DNA of 64,000 nt. Origin: Iningainema tapete BLCC-T55 (GTDB lineage Bacteria > Cyanobacteriota > Cyanobacteriia > Cyanobacteriales > Nostocaceae). Below the pieces are notes generated by a model. The model was not told where the DNA came from and made no database searches. It was given only the letters and a program-made list of their open reading frames with translations. Numbering within the stretch: position 1 is the stretch's first letter; each line of letters opens with the position of its first letter. The stretch spans positions 54,759-118,758 of the forward strand of contig NZ_JACXAE010000064.1 in assembly GCF_014698965.1 (NCBI RefSeq), given 5' to 3'. The position numbers and the translations under genes were made by a program. This document shows positions 1 through 8,013 of this stretch, in pieces.

Positions 1-2655
1 AGAGCCGCACTACAAATTCCTCCCTTACCGTTAGATGCAAACCAAACATCACAACTGTGTGAATTACTAAAAAATCCGCCAGCAGGTGAAGAACAGACAT
101 TACTAGAATTATTGCGCGATCGCGTCTCTCCTGGAGTAGATCCAGCCGCATACGTCAAAGCAGGATTTCTCACCGCCATCGCCAAAGAAGAAATCACCAG
201 TCCCTTAATTTCACCCATAGAAGCAGTGCAAATGCTGGGTACAATGGTGGGTGGCTACAACGTCGAATCCTTAATCGAACTGCTGCAATTTCCCACCGTA
301 TCCGTCTCAACATCTTCTGAAACACCATTGGTAATGGGCGCACAAGGAAAAGAACCCATAGCAGCATACGCCGCCGCCGCCTTGAGCAAAAACCTGCTGG
401 TGTACGACGCCTTCCACGATGTCTTAGAATTATCCAAAACCAACCCCTTCGCCAAACGAGTAATCGACTCTTGGGCAGACGCCGAGTGGTTCACCATCCG
501 TCCACAAGTACCAGAATACATCAACGTCACTGTCTTCAAAGTACCAGGTGAGACGAATACCGACGACTTATCCCCAGCAGTTCACGCTACTACACGCCCC
601 GACATTCCCTTACATGCCTTAGCAATGTTAGAATCGCGGATGCCTGGGGCGTTGGAAACCATTGCCGAGTTAAAGAAAAAAGGGTATCCCGTTGCTTACG
701 TAGGGGATGTAGTCGGTACTGGTTCTTCCCGTAAATCTGCGATTAACTCTGTATTGTGGCACACAGGACATGATATTCCCTATGTTCCCAACAAGCGAGC
801 AGGTGGATATATTTTAGGTGGAACAATTGCCCCCATCTTTTTCAACACTGCTGAAGACGCTGGTGCTTTACCCATTCAATGTGATGTCAGCAAGATGGAA
901 ACTGGCATGGTAATTACCATCTACCCCTACAGAGGCGAAATCACCAACGAAGCAGGCGAAGTTATTTCCACCTTCACCTTAAAACCAGATACAATTCTCG
1001 ATGAAGTGCGTGCAGGTGGACGTATTCCCCTGCTGATTGGACGTACCCTCACCGATAAAACAAGGCTTGCACTTGGTTTAGAACTCAGCACTTTATTTAC
1101 TCGCCCTACCCCCCCTTCAGTCTCCCCCGAAATCGGGGGGGATACAGGGGGGGTTAGTTACACTCTGGCACAGAAAATAGTAGGAAAAGCTTGCGGATTA
1201 CCTGGTGTACGCCCAGGTACATCTTGCGAACCAAACATGACAACAGTTGGTTCTCAGGATACCACAGGACCCATGACCCGCGATGAGTTGAAAGAACTTG
1301 CTTGTCTGGGCTTCTCTGCTGACTTGGTGATGCAGAGTTTTTGTCACACTGCTGCTTATCCCAAACCAGTAGATATCAAAACTCACAAAGAACTACCAGA
1401 CTTCTTTGCTTCTCGCGGTGGTGTTGCTCTACGTCCGGGAGATGGTATCATCCACTCTTGGTTGAACCGGATGCTGCTACCAGACACTGTGGGAACTGGT
1501 GGAGATTCTCATACTCGCTTCCCCTTAGGAATCTCTTTCCCCGCAGGTTCCGGGTTAGTGGCGTTTGCTGCGGCGTTGGGTGTGATGCCTTTGGATATGC
1601 CAGAGTCGGTGTTGGTAAGATTTAAAGGGCAATTGCAACCTGGTATTACCCTGCGAGATATTGTTAATGCCATACCTTACGTAGCAATTCAAAAAGGTTT
1701 GCTGACGGTAGAGAAGCAGAACAAGAAAAATGTCTTTGCTGGGCGGATTATGGAGATCGAAGGCTTGCCAGATTTAAAAGTTGAGCAAGCTTTTGAACTT
1801 ACTGATGCTACTGCCGAACGTTCCTGTGCGGGTTGTACTATTAAGCTCAGTATTGAGACGGTATCAGAGTATCTGCGCTCTAACGTGGCGCTGTTGAAAA
1901 ACATGGTAGCTCGGGGTTATCAAGATGCCCGTACTATTATGCGCCGCGTTGCCAAGATGGAAGAGTGGTTAGCAAATCCCGTCTTGTTGGAAGCTGATGC
2001 GGATGCGGAGTATGCCGAAATCATTGAAATTGATTTGAATGAAATCACTGAACCAATTGTGGCTGCTCCCAATGACCCTGATAATATTAAATTATTATCG
2101 GAAGTTGCTAACGATGCAGTACAGGAAGTATTTGTTGGTTCTTGTATGACGAATATTGGGCATTACCGTGCTACTGCGAAGGTGTTAGAAGGTGCGGGTG
2201 CAGTACATACTCGTCTATGGATTTGCCCACCTACGCGCATGGATGAACAACAGCTCAAACAAGAAGGTGTGTATGGCATTTTTGGTGCTGCTGGTGCTAG
2301 AACAGAAATGCCTGGTTGCAGTTTGTGTATGGGTAATCAAGCGCGAGTTGAAGATGGTACAACAGTGTTTTCGACTTCTACCCGTAACTTCAATAATCGC
2401 ATGGGTAAAGATGCGCGAGTTTACCTTGGTTCTGCGGAATTAGCAGCAGTTTGTGCGCTGTTAGGACGTATTCCCACTGTGCAGGAATATCTGGATATTG
2501 TGGCGAATAAGATTCATCCTTTTGCTGATGATTTGTATCGGTATTTGAACTTCGATCAAATCTCTGGTTTTGAGGATGAGGGACGTGTGATTCCGTTGGA
2601 ACAAATGCCCAAGATTGAAGATATTTTGGGTATACCTACTGGGGCAGGTAAGTAA
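1..2655 (+). CDS. acnB: Aconitate hydratase B, 5' end cut by window edge
   Basis: Interconverts citrate and isocitrate through cis-aconitate in the cytosolic TCA branch. The frame is open from base 1, and its first residues align with about residue 12 of E. coli AcnB as I remember it, so roughly a dozen N-terminal residues lie outside the window. Hallmarks seen are the swivel-domain segment GTGSSRKSA near base 720, [14 protein letters not shown] near 1250, GGDSHTRFP near 1500, and the [4Fe-4S] cysteines in VGSCMTNIG (about 2140) and PGCSLCMGN (2311-2337). About 16 residues encoded by a GC-rich palindrome (1108-1153) are inserted before [13 protein letters not shown] at 112 is in frame but is not the start. 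Confidence 0.97.
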   Translation, partial: RAALQIPPLPLDANQTSQLCELLKNPPAGEEQTLLELLRDRVSPGVDPAAYVKAGFLTAIAKEEITSPLISPIEAVQMLGTMVGGYNVESLIELLQFPTVSVSTSSETPLVMGAQGKEPIAAYAAAALSKNLLVYDAFHDVLELSKTNPFAKRVIDSWADAEWFTIRPQVPEYINVTVFKVPGETNTDDLSPAVHATTRPDIPLHALAMLESRMPGALETIAELKKKGYPVAYVGDVVGTGSSRKSAINSVLWHTGHDIPYVPNKRAGGYILGGTIAPIFFNTAEDAGALPIQCDVSKMETGMVITIYPYRGEITNEAGEVISTFTLKPDTILDEVRAGGRIPLLIGRTLTDKTRLALGLELSTLFTRPTPPSVSPEIGGDTGGVSYTLAQKIVGKACGLPGVRPGTSCEPNMTTVGSQDTTGPMTRDELKELACLGFSADLVMQSFCHTAAYPKPVDIKTHKELPDFFASRGGVALRPGDGIIHSWLNRMLLPDTVGTGGDSHTRFPLGISFPAGSGLVAFAAALGVMPLDMPESVLVRFKGQLQPGITLRDIVNAIPYVAIQKGLLTVEKQNKKNVFAGRIMEIEGLPDLKVEQAFELTDATAERSCAGCTIKLSIETVSEYLRSNVALLKNMVARGYQDARTIMRRVAKMEEWLANPVLLEADADAEYAEIIEIDLNEITEPIVAAPNDPDNIKLLSEVANDAVQEVFVGSCMTNIGHYRATAKVLEGAGAVHTRLWICPPTRMDEQQLKQEGVYGIFGAAGARTEMPGCSLCMGNQARVEDGTTVFSTSTRNFNNRMGKDARVYLGSAELAAVCALLGRIPTVQEYLDIVANKIHPFADDLYRYLNFDQISGFEDEGRVIPLEQMPKIEDILGIPTGAGK
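1108..1153. repeat. GC-rich palindrome inserted in frame in acnB
   Basis: A near-palindrome with C-rich left and G-rich right arms (CCCCCCTTCAG, then TCTCCCCCGA, AA, TCGGGGGGGAT, ACAGGGGGG). It resembles the non-coding palindrome at 25846-25890. Here it is translated as a Pro/Gly-rich insert between the swivel part and the [4Fe-4S] domain of AcnB and keeps the frame open. Confidence 0.75.
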
Positions 2656-2722
2656 ATAATTGTTCGTATATGTGCCCGTTCGCCCACAGCCCACACCCTA
2701 GAAGGGTGGGGCTATAAGAACA

Positions 2723-2742
2723 AAGCCCGCCTGCGCGGGCTT
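2723..2742. terminator. Hairpin downstream of acnB
   Basis: Inverted repeat AAGCCCGC / GCGGGCTT with a 4-base loop, 67 bases after the acnB stop. There is no long T-tract, so it may be a dispersed palindrome that also acts as a terminator. Confidence 0.5.
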
Positions 2743-2760
2743 CAATCTAGTAATAAAGTA

Positions 2761-2780
2761 GGGTGGGCAATGCCCACCTT
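2761..2780. repeat. Small palindrome, GGTGGGCAATGCCCACC type
   Basis: Perfect inverted repeat 2762-2778, a short dispersed palindrome. A diverged copy lies at 4380-4400 (GGGTGGACATCGCCCACC). It overlaps an upstream ATG of the next gene, which argues against that ATG as the start. Confidence 0.6.
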
Positions 2781-2817
2781 CACCTCAGCAACTATGAACA
2801 CAAGAATGGGAGAAAAT

Positions 2818-3132
2818 ATGTCTGAGCCAGTTCAAGAAAGCAATTCCCCCCAAGAATCTCTCGCCTGGATAGTTCTTGAAATTGATAAAATTCCCAAACA
2901 ATACTGGTCGAACTTACTTCAGATCATTCGTGTGTATCGTGAAAGCGTGACAATGAATACTAAGCCAGTAGATGCTTGGTCAAAAGCTATGGATGAACTG
3001 AAGAATCCCGATCCAGTAGTAAAAGCGGCGCGACAGAAAGCTTTGAGCGAACTGCTCAACAAATGGGAACAAGAGGGAGACGAACAAGAGCAAACAGAAA
3101 CCGCCGAAATTCTTCGTAAGGCACTCTTATGA
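2818..3132 (+). CDS. Conserved hypothetical protein, 104 aa
   Basis: Unrecognised soluble acidic protein with no signal peptide or membrane segment. It has a QYWSNLLQIIRVYRESVT helix, a central PVDAWSKAMDEL segment and a Glu/Gln-rich tail ending EILRKALL. The start at 2818 is preferred because GGGAG lies seven bases upstream; the ATG at 2770 falls inside a dispersed palindrome. It sits at the edge of a region of toxin-antitoxin scraps, so an antitoxin-like role is possible, but no domain shows this. Confidence 0.6.
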   Translation: MSEPVQESNSPQESLAWIVLEIDKIPKQYWSNLLQIIRVYRESVTMNTKPVDAWSKAMDELKNPDPVVKAARQKALSELLNKWEQEGDEQEQTETAEILRKALL

Positions 3133-3216
3133 TTATCCCATATCTATATAAACCATTTTATGAGTAGGATAGTATTACAATGGTTTAGTAACAAAGCTTA
3201 GGAATAGAGGCATAAA

Positions 3217-3552
3217 TTGATAATTCTTTGCACTCACAATGATGGAGGAGTGGGTAAAACAACCTTAGCTGTCCATGCTGCACGTGTCTTGATATCTCAG
3301 TTAAACAGAACCCTTTTAATAGATTGTGATGATCAAGCAGACTTTTGGCAATTCTACACTGGTCGAACTCTAGATAAGTCGCAAGACCTAGATACTGAGG
3401 GTAATAGAACAGTTATTTTTAACAAAGACCGCAAGTCAATTAAGGGTTTGGCAAAGCCATAACAATACGATCGCGTTGTTTTAGATATTGAAAGTCCTCT
3501 GCAAAACACTGTTCAAGTAATTATTGGTAATGCTCAATATGTCAGTAAGTAG
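3217..3552 (+). pseudogene. ParA-type partition ATPase remnant with in-frame TAA
   Basis: Starts TTG with GAGG upstream. The product begins with a ParA/MinD deviant Walker A (NDGGVGKTTLAVH) and a LLIDCDDQ switch-like segment. Translation stops at TAA 3460-3462, but the same frame continues with QYDRVVLDIESP, the usual ParA Walker B-type region, to TAG 3550-3552. The last ~100 residues expected for ParA are absent; the coding match breaks off near 3530 where it runs into the next gene. The gene therefore has a nonsense mutation and a 3' deletion. It probably came from a plasmid or other mobile element. Confidence 0.8.
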
Positions 3553-3994
3553 CAAAGAAAATCAATATCAGGATTTTCAGGTTGAGCAAGCTATTGTTGA
3601 GGGTAAACGTCATGCTGCTGAAGTTGAACCAGAAGTAGAGATTACTCTCGAATTCACTGAGGCTCAACGAAATATGATCGTGGAACTGACTTCAGCGCTT
3701 ACACTATCTGTAGAAGTTTTATTGGAAACAGCAATTAGTTATGTATATTATAGGTATAAAAGATATTAAGCAATTGGCAAAAAGCTGGAAATTTATAGGC
3801 AAGCTAATAACAAATACGAAGATACTCATCAGCAAATTACAAAGCCTAGTCACCGTAAAGCATTAACAAAAAAATTGACATTAGCCGCTGAAATATCTTA
3901 TAAGCTTGAGGAATTGGGCATGGCAGAAAAAATTAATGAGTGCGTAGTGACAGGTATAGACTTGCTTTATAACCAGTTAACTAATGATAAATAG
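3539..3994 (+). pseudogene. Small gene downstream of parA remnant, interrupted by in-frame TAA
   Basis: From ATG 3539 the frame encodes MSVSSKENQYQDF and an acidic middle, and stops at TAA 3767-3769. The same frame then runs on coherently (AIGKKLEIYRQANN, later ISYKLEELGMAEKINE) to TAG 3992. A 75-codon open continuation directly after the stop, without its own start, suggests a single gene with a nonsense mutation. Function is not recognised. Its position after parA suggests a partition or replication accessory protein. An upstream TTG at 3524 overlaps the ParA remnant. Confidence 0.55.
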
Positions 3995-4099
3995 AATAAG
4001 ACCAATAAAGAATGGATTACTTAGAAATTGATGCATTGGTTAATGGAATAATATACTCCAATACCCTACTTATACCATGACATTAGCAGGTGAACACCA

Positions 4100-4342
4100 A
4101 TGGATTTTTACATACTAGTACTAAGACAAAGCGCTCTTTATTGGGTGGCTTTGTGTTTAGAGAATGGAATTGTAGGACAGGGAAACACTCCAGAAAATGC
4201 AATTAGCAAACTCAAAGATGCAATTGAGTCTTTTATGTTAGTTTATGAAAGAGAAAAGAACATTTATAGCTCTCCTATTTCTCTAGAGGAACTTCATGAA
4301 TTTTTGATGTTAGAGGATAAGGAACAAAATACTGAAATATAG
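4100..4342 (+). CDS. HicB-like antitoxin, 80 aa
   Basis: The pattern YWVALCLENGIVGQGNTPENAISKL is the HicB fold: a partly degenerated RNase H-like strand set followed by an alpha helix. HicB normally neutralises the HicA mRNA interferase and represses its own operon. No C-terminal DNA-binding domain is seen in the 80 residues. The HicA downstream (4485) is truncated and in the opposite order from the usual hicA-hicB, so this copy may be an orphan. Confidence 0.7.
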   Translation: MDFYILVLRQSALYWVALCLENGIVGQGNTPENAISKLKDAIESFMLVYEREKNIYSSPISLEELHEFLMLEDKEQNTEI

Positions 4343-4484
4343 GAATCCGGTTTGATTTTTGAACAAATCTACGTATGTGTAGGGTGGACATCGCCCACCA
4401 AAACCTAGATATGTGCGGCATAGCCCTGCCTACGTGTATTTCAAAAATCAAATAGTAATCTTATATATGAATTAAGGAAGATTT

Positions 4485-4658
4485 ATGCCTAAAAATATTC
4501 CTTCTCTCAAACCAAAAGAGCTAATAAAGCATTTGGACAAAGGTGATTGCTCATTTTATAGAGAGGTAAAAGGTGATCATCGGTTATATATTCGTGAAGT
4601 TGAGGAGCAACGGAGAATTGTTCCTATTTTGGGAGCAAGAAAAATGTTGCTTTTTTAG
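4485..4658 (+). pseudogene. Truncated HicA-like mRNA interferase, 57 aa
   Basis: Starts ATG with AAGGA upstream. The product begins MPKNIPSLKPKELIKHL and includes KGDHRLYIREV, the dsRBD-like HicA region with the catalytic His in GDH. After RRIVPI it departs from the family pattern and ends at TAG after GARKMLLF, so the C-terminal third is missing, probably through a frameshift or deletion. Likely inactive. Confidence 0.6.
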
Positions 4659-4683
4659 ATATTACAATGGTTGTAGACATGCA

Positions 4684-4725
4684 GATTACTGTGTGGCTTT
4701 GTGTTTAGAGAATGAAATGGTATGA
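4684..4725 (+). pseudogene. HicB fragment, duplicate of part of 4100-4342
   Basis: GTGGCTTTGTGTTTAGAGAA is identical to part of the HicB-like gene (about 4144-4163) and is followed by similar sequence. It encodes DYCVALCLENEMV and then TGA. It lies directly after the hicA remnant, so 4485-4725 reads as a collapsed hicA-hicB pair. Its stop overlaps the start of the next antitoxin gene (ATGA). Confidence 0.65.
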
Positions 4726-4931
4726 CGATGAAAACAGACAAATATCCATTTGCTAGGGAACTTATTACTGACACTCAAGGTAACATCCGGAAAGTTGTCA
4801 TAGATTTTAATGATTATCAACGTCTTTTGGCAGCCATTGAGGATGAAGGACTAATCCTTGCCATTAAGGAAGTACAAGACGAAACACCACTGAGCCTTAA
4901 TGAAGCACTATCAGAACTTGAAAAAGAGTGA
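4722..4931 (+). CDS. Antitoxin of a RelE/ParE-type toxin-antitoxin pair, 69 aa
   Basis: Small acidic protein with a Phd/RelB-like layout: a basic strand-forming N-terminus (ITDTQGNIRKVVIDFNDYQRLL) and an acidic helical tail (LSLNEALSELEKE) that would wrap the toxin. The stop overlaps the toxin start (GTGA), giving translational coupling. ATG 4722 or ATG 4728 could be the start. It probably represses its own promoter, as in related pairs. Confidence 0.75.
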   Translation: MTMKTDKYPFARELITDTQGNIRKVVIDFNDYQRLLAAIEDEGLILAIKEVQDETPLSLNEALSELEKE

Positions 4932-5197
4932 ATACCCAGTATTTACCTAGTTTTATAAAAGACCTCAAAGCTCTCAAAAGTACACCTTACTTTGAATCTA
5001 TCAAAGCACTAGTCTTTGAAGAAATACCGAGTATCTCAACTTTTGAAGAAATTACGAATTTAAAAAAGTTAAAGGGATACGAAAACGCATATCGAATTCG
5101 CATAGGCGATTATCGTATCGGCATTTTATTTCATGGTGAAACAGTGACTTTTCAGCCGGTGCTACACCGTAAAGATATTTATCGCTATTTTCCATAA
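4928..5197 (+). CDS. RelE/ParE-superfamily toxin, 89 aa
   Basis: Has the RelE/ParE fold signature: an N-terminal helix pair (FIKDLKALKST), then LKGYENAYRIRIGDYRIGILF and C-terminal HRKDIYRYFP, the RelE-like Arg/Tyr/His surface. Starts GTG overlapping the antitoxin stop. The pair appears intact, unlike the surrounding genes, so it may be what stabilises this decayed region. RNase (RelE) and gyrase (ParE) activity cannot be told apart here. Confidence 0.85.
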   Translation: MNTQYLPSFIKDLKALKSTPYFESIKALVFEEIPSISTFEEITNLKKLKGYENAYRIRIGDYRIGILFHGETVTFQPVLHRKDIYRYFP

Positions 5198-5290
5198 CAG
5201 GCGTTTTTGAAATGATTCAAGAAGAGTACTCTGAACAAGGGCGTTATCTACCTGAAGATGAAGCAAAGTTGATACGCCCTTGATTATTGG

Positions 5291-5479
5291 TTAATGGGGT
5301 AATAATAGCCTATAGCCAAAAGGAGAGCCGAAATAAGCTGTTGTAGCTACAAAGAGAATTGTGAAAACTCCTATGGCAATAGCGAGTCCAAGTTGTACTG
5401 AGGAAGAATTTTCTTCAATTTCAGCAGGAGTCAGGGGAAGCTTATCTTTGATAGAATCAGTTGTTTTTTGTGGGTTCAT
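5291..5479 (-). CDS. Small single-pass membrane protein, 62 aa
   Basis: A hydrophilic N-terminus (TDSIKDKLPLTPAEIEENSSS) is followed by one membrane helix (LGLAIAIGVFTILFVATTAYF) and a short tail. No Shine-Dalgarno sequence is seen. The family is not recognised. The clear amphipathic layout makes it more likely real than chance. Confidence 0.5.
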   Translation of the reverse strand: MNPQKTTDSIKDKLPLTPAEIEENSSSVQLGLAIAIGVFTILFVATTAYFGSPFGYRLLLPH

Positions 5480-5583
5480 GGCTGTAATCGCTTATATTAA
5501 TCATTTAACTTATGATTGCTTTTGCTGCCATGAACTGCATCTAACTTGAGAATAATTAAGAAAGCTACCCATAGCAGGGTGCG

Positions 5584-5967
5584 TTACTCTAGCAACCAGC
5601 GCATGATGCCAGGTAACTGTCTTTGCCACGAGGTTTCGTGATGGGTTTGCCCTTGTGCTAAGTTAAAGTGGACTTCGTAGTCGCTGTAGCCAAGCTGCTT
5701 TATGTGATGATAGAAGTCTCGTGTCACGGGAACGTAATCCAAATACACACCCCCAAACGAGTACTGCTCTATTGTGGTGTTAGCACACCAGGTGTCGTAG
5801 ACTGCTGATTCTGGGTGCGAGAAAACATTTTGCCCATCAAACATATATAGTACCGGGAATGCTTTGTCAGGTTGCTGTTGATAGGCATTGGGGGTAAAGA
5901 TGCGAATGGTTCGCGTCACTTGCTCTACAGTGGAGTAAACATCCCGCAGGATTTTAATTTCGCCCAT
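5584..5967 (-). pseudogene. Alpha/beta-hydrolase esterase with central deletion
   Basis: The N-terminal part (TIRIFTPNAY, VLYMFDGQNVF, YDTWCANTTIEQ) and the C-terminal part (GVYLDYVPVTRDFYHH, QTHHETSWQRQLP, catalytic-His region) match the two ends of the putative-esterase (Fes/IroE-like) fold. The middle, which should carry the G-x-S-x-G nucleophile elbow, is absent: 127 residues against roughly 260-280 for the family. The junction after TTIEQ keeps the frame. Without the nucleophile it cannot be an active hydrolase. Confidence 0.75.
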
Positions 5968-6061
5968 AGTCCTTTAATAGTTTTTCACGAAATCAATATC
6001 CTCTCAGAACTGTGGGTTATTGCACCCTGAATTCCCCACAAGTTCGCGCTCGCCCAGTACT

Positions 6062-6295
6062 TTAGTTTGCTTCTTCTCTTTGACAATCAACGCCTAATTC
6101 AAAGCGAGCGTTAGGAGTCAGCTGACGCATCAGGCGCAAATGTCCTTCTGCATCAGATAAACTACGGAATCGAGCTACAATTACCCGTTGCTCATCAGGA
6201 AGTATACGAGTAACTGCCCAAGTATTCAGGCGCTCTCTGTAGGGGATAGCATGAGTTTTTAACTTGGATTCTTTACATTGAGTATTTTGTGGCAT
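6062..6295 (-). CDS. Conserved small hypothetical protein, 77 aa
   Basis: Basic soluble protein with LNTWAVTRILPDEQRVIVARFRSLSDAEGHLRLMRQL, a two-strand plus helix pattern that looks like a small conserved cyanobacterial protein. No catalytic motif is visible. The coding pattern is clean, but function is unknown. Confidence 0.6.
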   Translation of the reverse strand: MPQNTQCKESKLKTHAIPYRERLNTWAVTRILPDEQRVIVARFRSLSDAEGHLRLMRQLTPNARFELGVDCQREEAN

Positions 6296-6308
6296 AATTG
6301 GGATCTAT

Positions 6309-6365
6309 ATGAAAATAGTAGTGACTGGCGTTAGCGATGTTCTTGGCAGGAATTTACTAACGCCT
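6309..6365 (+). pseudogene. N-terminal scrap of an SDR/NAD-epimerase gene
   Basis: ATG 6309 encodes MKIVVTGVSDVLGRNLL, which matches the first Rossmann strand and dinucleotide-binding loop of SDR epimerases (TGxxGxxG, with one Gly changed to Asp). The family pattern ends after about 17 residues. Interpreted as a remnant. Confidence 0.45.
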
Positions 6366-6440
6366 TTTTTCATTGTTAAGGCTGCCTACTTGATACTAAA
6401 TTATTTTCTTATTGTCAAGGGGGTGATTCTCAGTTTTTTC

Positions 6441-6510
6441 CGTGGTAGAGACGTACAGACGTTCGTCTGTACGGGTGGTAGAGACGTTCCGCCGGAACGT
6501 CTGTACAAGT
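6441..6510. repeat. Two adjacent copies of the GTAGAGACGT...CGTCTGTAC palindrome
   Basis: Two successive inverted repeats of the type ACAGACGTTC / GAACGTCTGT separated by GGTGGTAGAGAC. This is the dispersed palindrome family also found at 13731, 21308, 28459, 47179, 58287 and 62665. Confidence 0.85.
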
Positions 6511-6520
6511 ATCTGGGGTA

Positions 6521-6850
6521 TTAGCGATCGCGTCCCAGTAACGATTCAAATTCTGCTTGTAACGCCTGAATGTCCGCTACCCTCGCCACGAGCAAATTAT
6601 CGTAACCTGCATCCAGCAAACGAGATTTCCAATATTGGACACTTTCTGAATTTTTCATCCAAAACTCAATTACCGTCCCGACAACTTCATCCATATCCCA
6701 ACCCCACTTTTGCGGTATCGGTTCCACAGATTTAAGCATCGCATCTAGAGTACATTTTTGTGTGCCCACATATTCCACACCAATAATTTCCGGTTTTTGT
6801 AAAAATTGCCAAACATGAGATACACCAACAATATCAAACGTGTATTTCAT
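6521..6850 (-). CDS. Conserved hypothetical protein, 109 aa
   Basis: Starts ATG behind a strong GGAGGA site. Soluble protein beginning MKYTFDIVGVSHVWQFL, with a Trp-rich middle (PQKWGWDMDEVVGTVIEFW) and C-terminal LLVARVADIQALQAEFESLL. No domain is recognised. Its start is about 110 bases from the tandem CIRCE-like operators, so it is one of two genes they could control. Confidence 0.65.
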   Translation of the reverse strand: MKYTFDIVGVSHVWQFLQKPEIIGVEYVGTQKCTLDAMLKSVEPIPQKWGWDMDEVVGTVIEFWMKNSESVQYWKSRLLDAGYDNLLVARVADIQALQAEFESLLGRDR

Positions 6851-6959
6851 CCCATTCCTCCTCGTTTTTTGGAAAAATCATTGCTAAAAAAATGTTTTAA
6901 TTACAACTGAAAGAAAGCTGTATAACAACTCTCATTAGGCTGATTGATTATGAAATTAA

Positions 6960-6986
6960 TTAGCACTTGAGCGGCGTGAGTGCTAA
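6960..6986. promoter_or_regulatory. CIRCE-like operator 1 (HrcA site)
   Basis: Left arm TTAGCACTT (6960-6968), nine-base spacer, right arm GAGTGCTAA (6978-6986). Consensus CIRCE is TTAGCACTC-N9-GAGTGCTAA, so only one of 18 arm bases differs and the spacer is exact. CIRCE normally controls groESL/groEL; none lies nearby. Confidence 0.75.
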
Positions 6987-7004
6987 GTTTTAAACTGGAA
7001 AAAA

Positions 7005-7031
7005 TTAGCAGTAAAGTGCATTGAGTGCTAA
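7005..7031. promoter_or_regulatory. CIRCE-like operator 2 (HrcA site)
   Basis: Left arm TTAGCAGTA (7005-7013, two mismatches), nine-base spacer, perfect right arm GAGTGCTAA (7023-7031). It begins exactly 45 bases after operator 1. Ninety bases separate it from the EamA start. Confidence 0.65.
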
Positions 7032-7121
7032 GTTTTTATAGGGTATTTATATTAATTATTCAAAAGTTTTTTTGATTGAAAAGTGTTAGATAATATTCTT
7101 AACAATTCTTAATGAATTCTT

Positions 7122-8003
7122 ATGAACGATTTTCAGGGTGAAATAGCGGCAATGCTTGCTGCTGGTTTGTGGGCTATAGCTTCTACAATTTACGGTCGGT
7201 TGGGCAGATCTATCCCACCACTGCAACTAAACTTGATTAAAGGAGTAGTTGCGATCGCTCTACTTTTACTCACTATCCTCATTAGAGGCGAATTCTTTAA
7301 TATCTCACCTCTACCCACGTGCCTACTCCTGCTCAGTGGTGTGGTAGGCATTGGTTTAGGTGATACAGCTTTCTTAGCTGCCATAAATAATCTTGGGGCG
7401 CGTCGTGTCTTGCTAATCCAAACCCTTGCCCCACCCATGACAGCAATTCTAGCGCAGATTTTTCTTCAAGAACGGCTCAACTTGGTTGCTTGGTGTGGCA
7501 TTGCACTTACTATTTTGGGAGTCGCGTGGGTTGTGACGGAACGGGTTCCCAATACAAGTGAAAGCACAACCGACTTATGGCGAGGAATCGGCTTTGCGCT
7601 TTTATCCACAATCTGCCTCGCCATTGGTGCAATTCTATCTCGTGCCGCACTCGCCAATACTAACATTAGCCCCTTGTGGGCTGGTTTATTACGTTTAATT
7701 GCCGCAGTGTTGATTCTCTTAATCTGGATACCTTTCAAAGGACAACTTAGGATTCAAACTCCATCAACACGAGTAATTTTGAGTGCTGTGTTTGCATCCT
7801 TCTGTGGAACTTTCTTGGGAATATGGTTGCAACAGGTAGCAATTAAATTTACTGCTGTGGGAATCGCTACTACACTTTTACAAACAAGCCCTCTGTTTGT
7901 GATCCCAATTAGTCTTGCCATCGGTGAGAAAGTTAGTCTGAGAGGAATTATAGGTGTAGTGATTGCGATCGCTGGGATCGCATTACTATTTTACCTCAAG
8001 TAG
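7122..8003 (+). CDS. EamA/DMT-family transporter, 293 aa
   Basis: Ten predicted membrane helices in two EamA repeats (about residues 5-135 and 150-290). It has the family's small-residue helices, such as LLLLSGVVGIGLGDTAFLAA and ILAQIFLQERLN at the end of repeat 1. Such proteins export metabolites or amino acids across the inner membrane; the substrate cannot be read from sequence. Start ATG; the AT-rich upstream region carries the CIRCE-like pair, so heat or stress control by HrcA is possible. Confidence 0.85.
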   Translation: MNDFQGEIAAMLAAGLWAIASTIYGRLGRSIPPLQLNLIKGVVAIALLLLTILIRGEFFNISPLPTCLLLLSGVVGIGLGDTAFLAAINNLGARRVLLIQTLAPPMTAILAQIFLQERLNLVAWCGIALTILGVAWVVTERVPNTSESTTDLWRGIGFALLSTICLAIGAILSRAALANTNISPLWAGLLRLIAAVLILLIWIPFKGQLRIQTPSTRVILSAVFASFCGTFLGIWLQQVAIKFTAVGIATTLLQTSPLFVIPISLAIGEKVSLRGIIGVVIAIAGIALLFYLK

Positions 8004-8013
8004 CACCTAGTTG

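Noticed and set aside
3460..3769. Recoded stop codons (TAA read as an amino acid)
   Set aside because: TAA ends many genes in the window normally, and the interrupted genes also show deletions, so decay is the simpler reading.
4100..4658. Intact HicAB toxin-antitoxin system
   Set aside because: HicA lacks its C-terminal third and the order is reversed relative to usual hicA-hicB.
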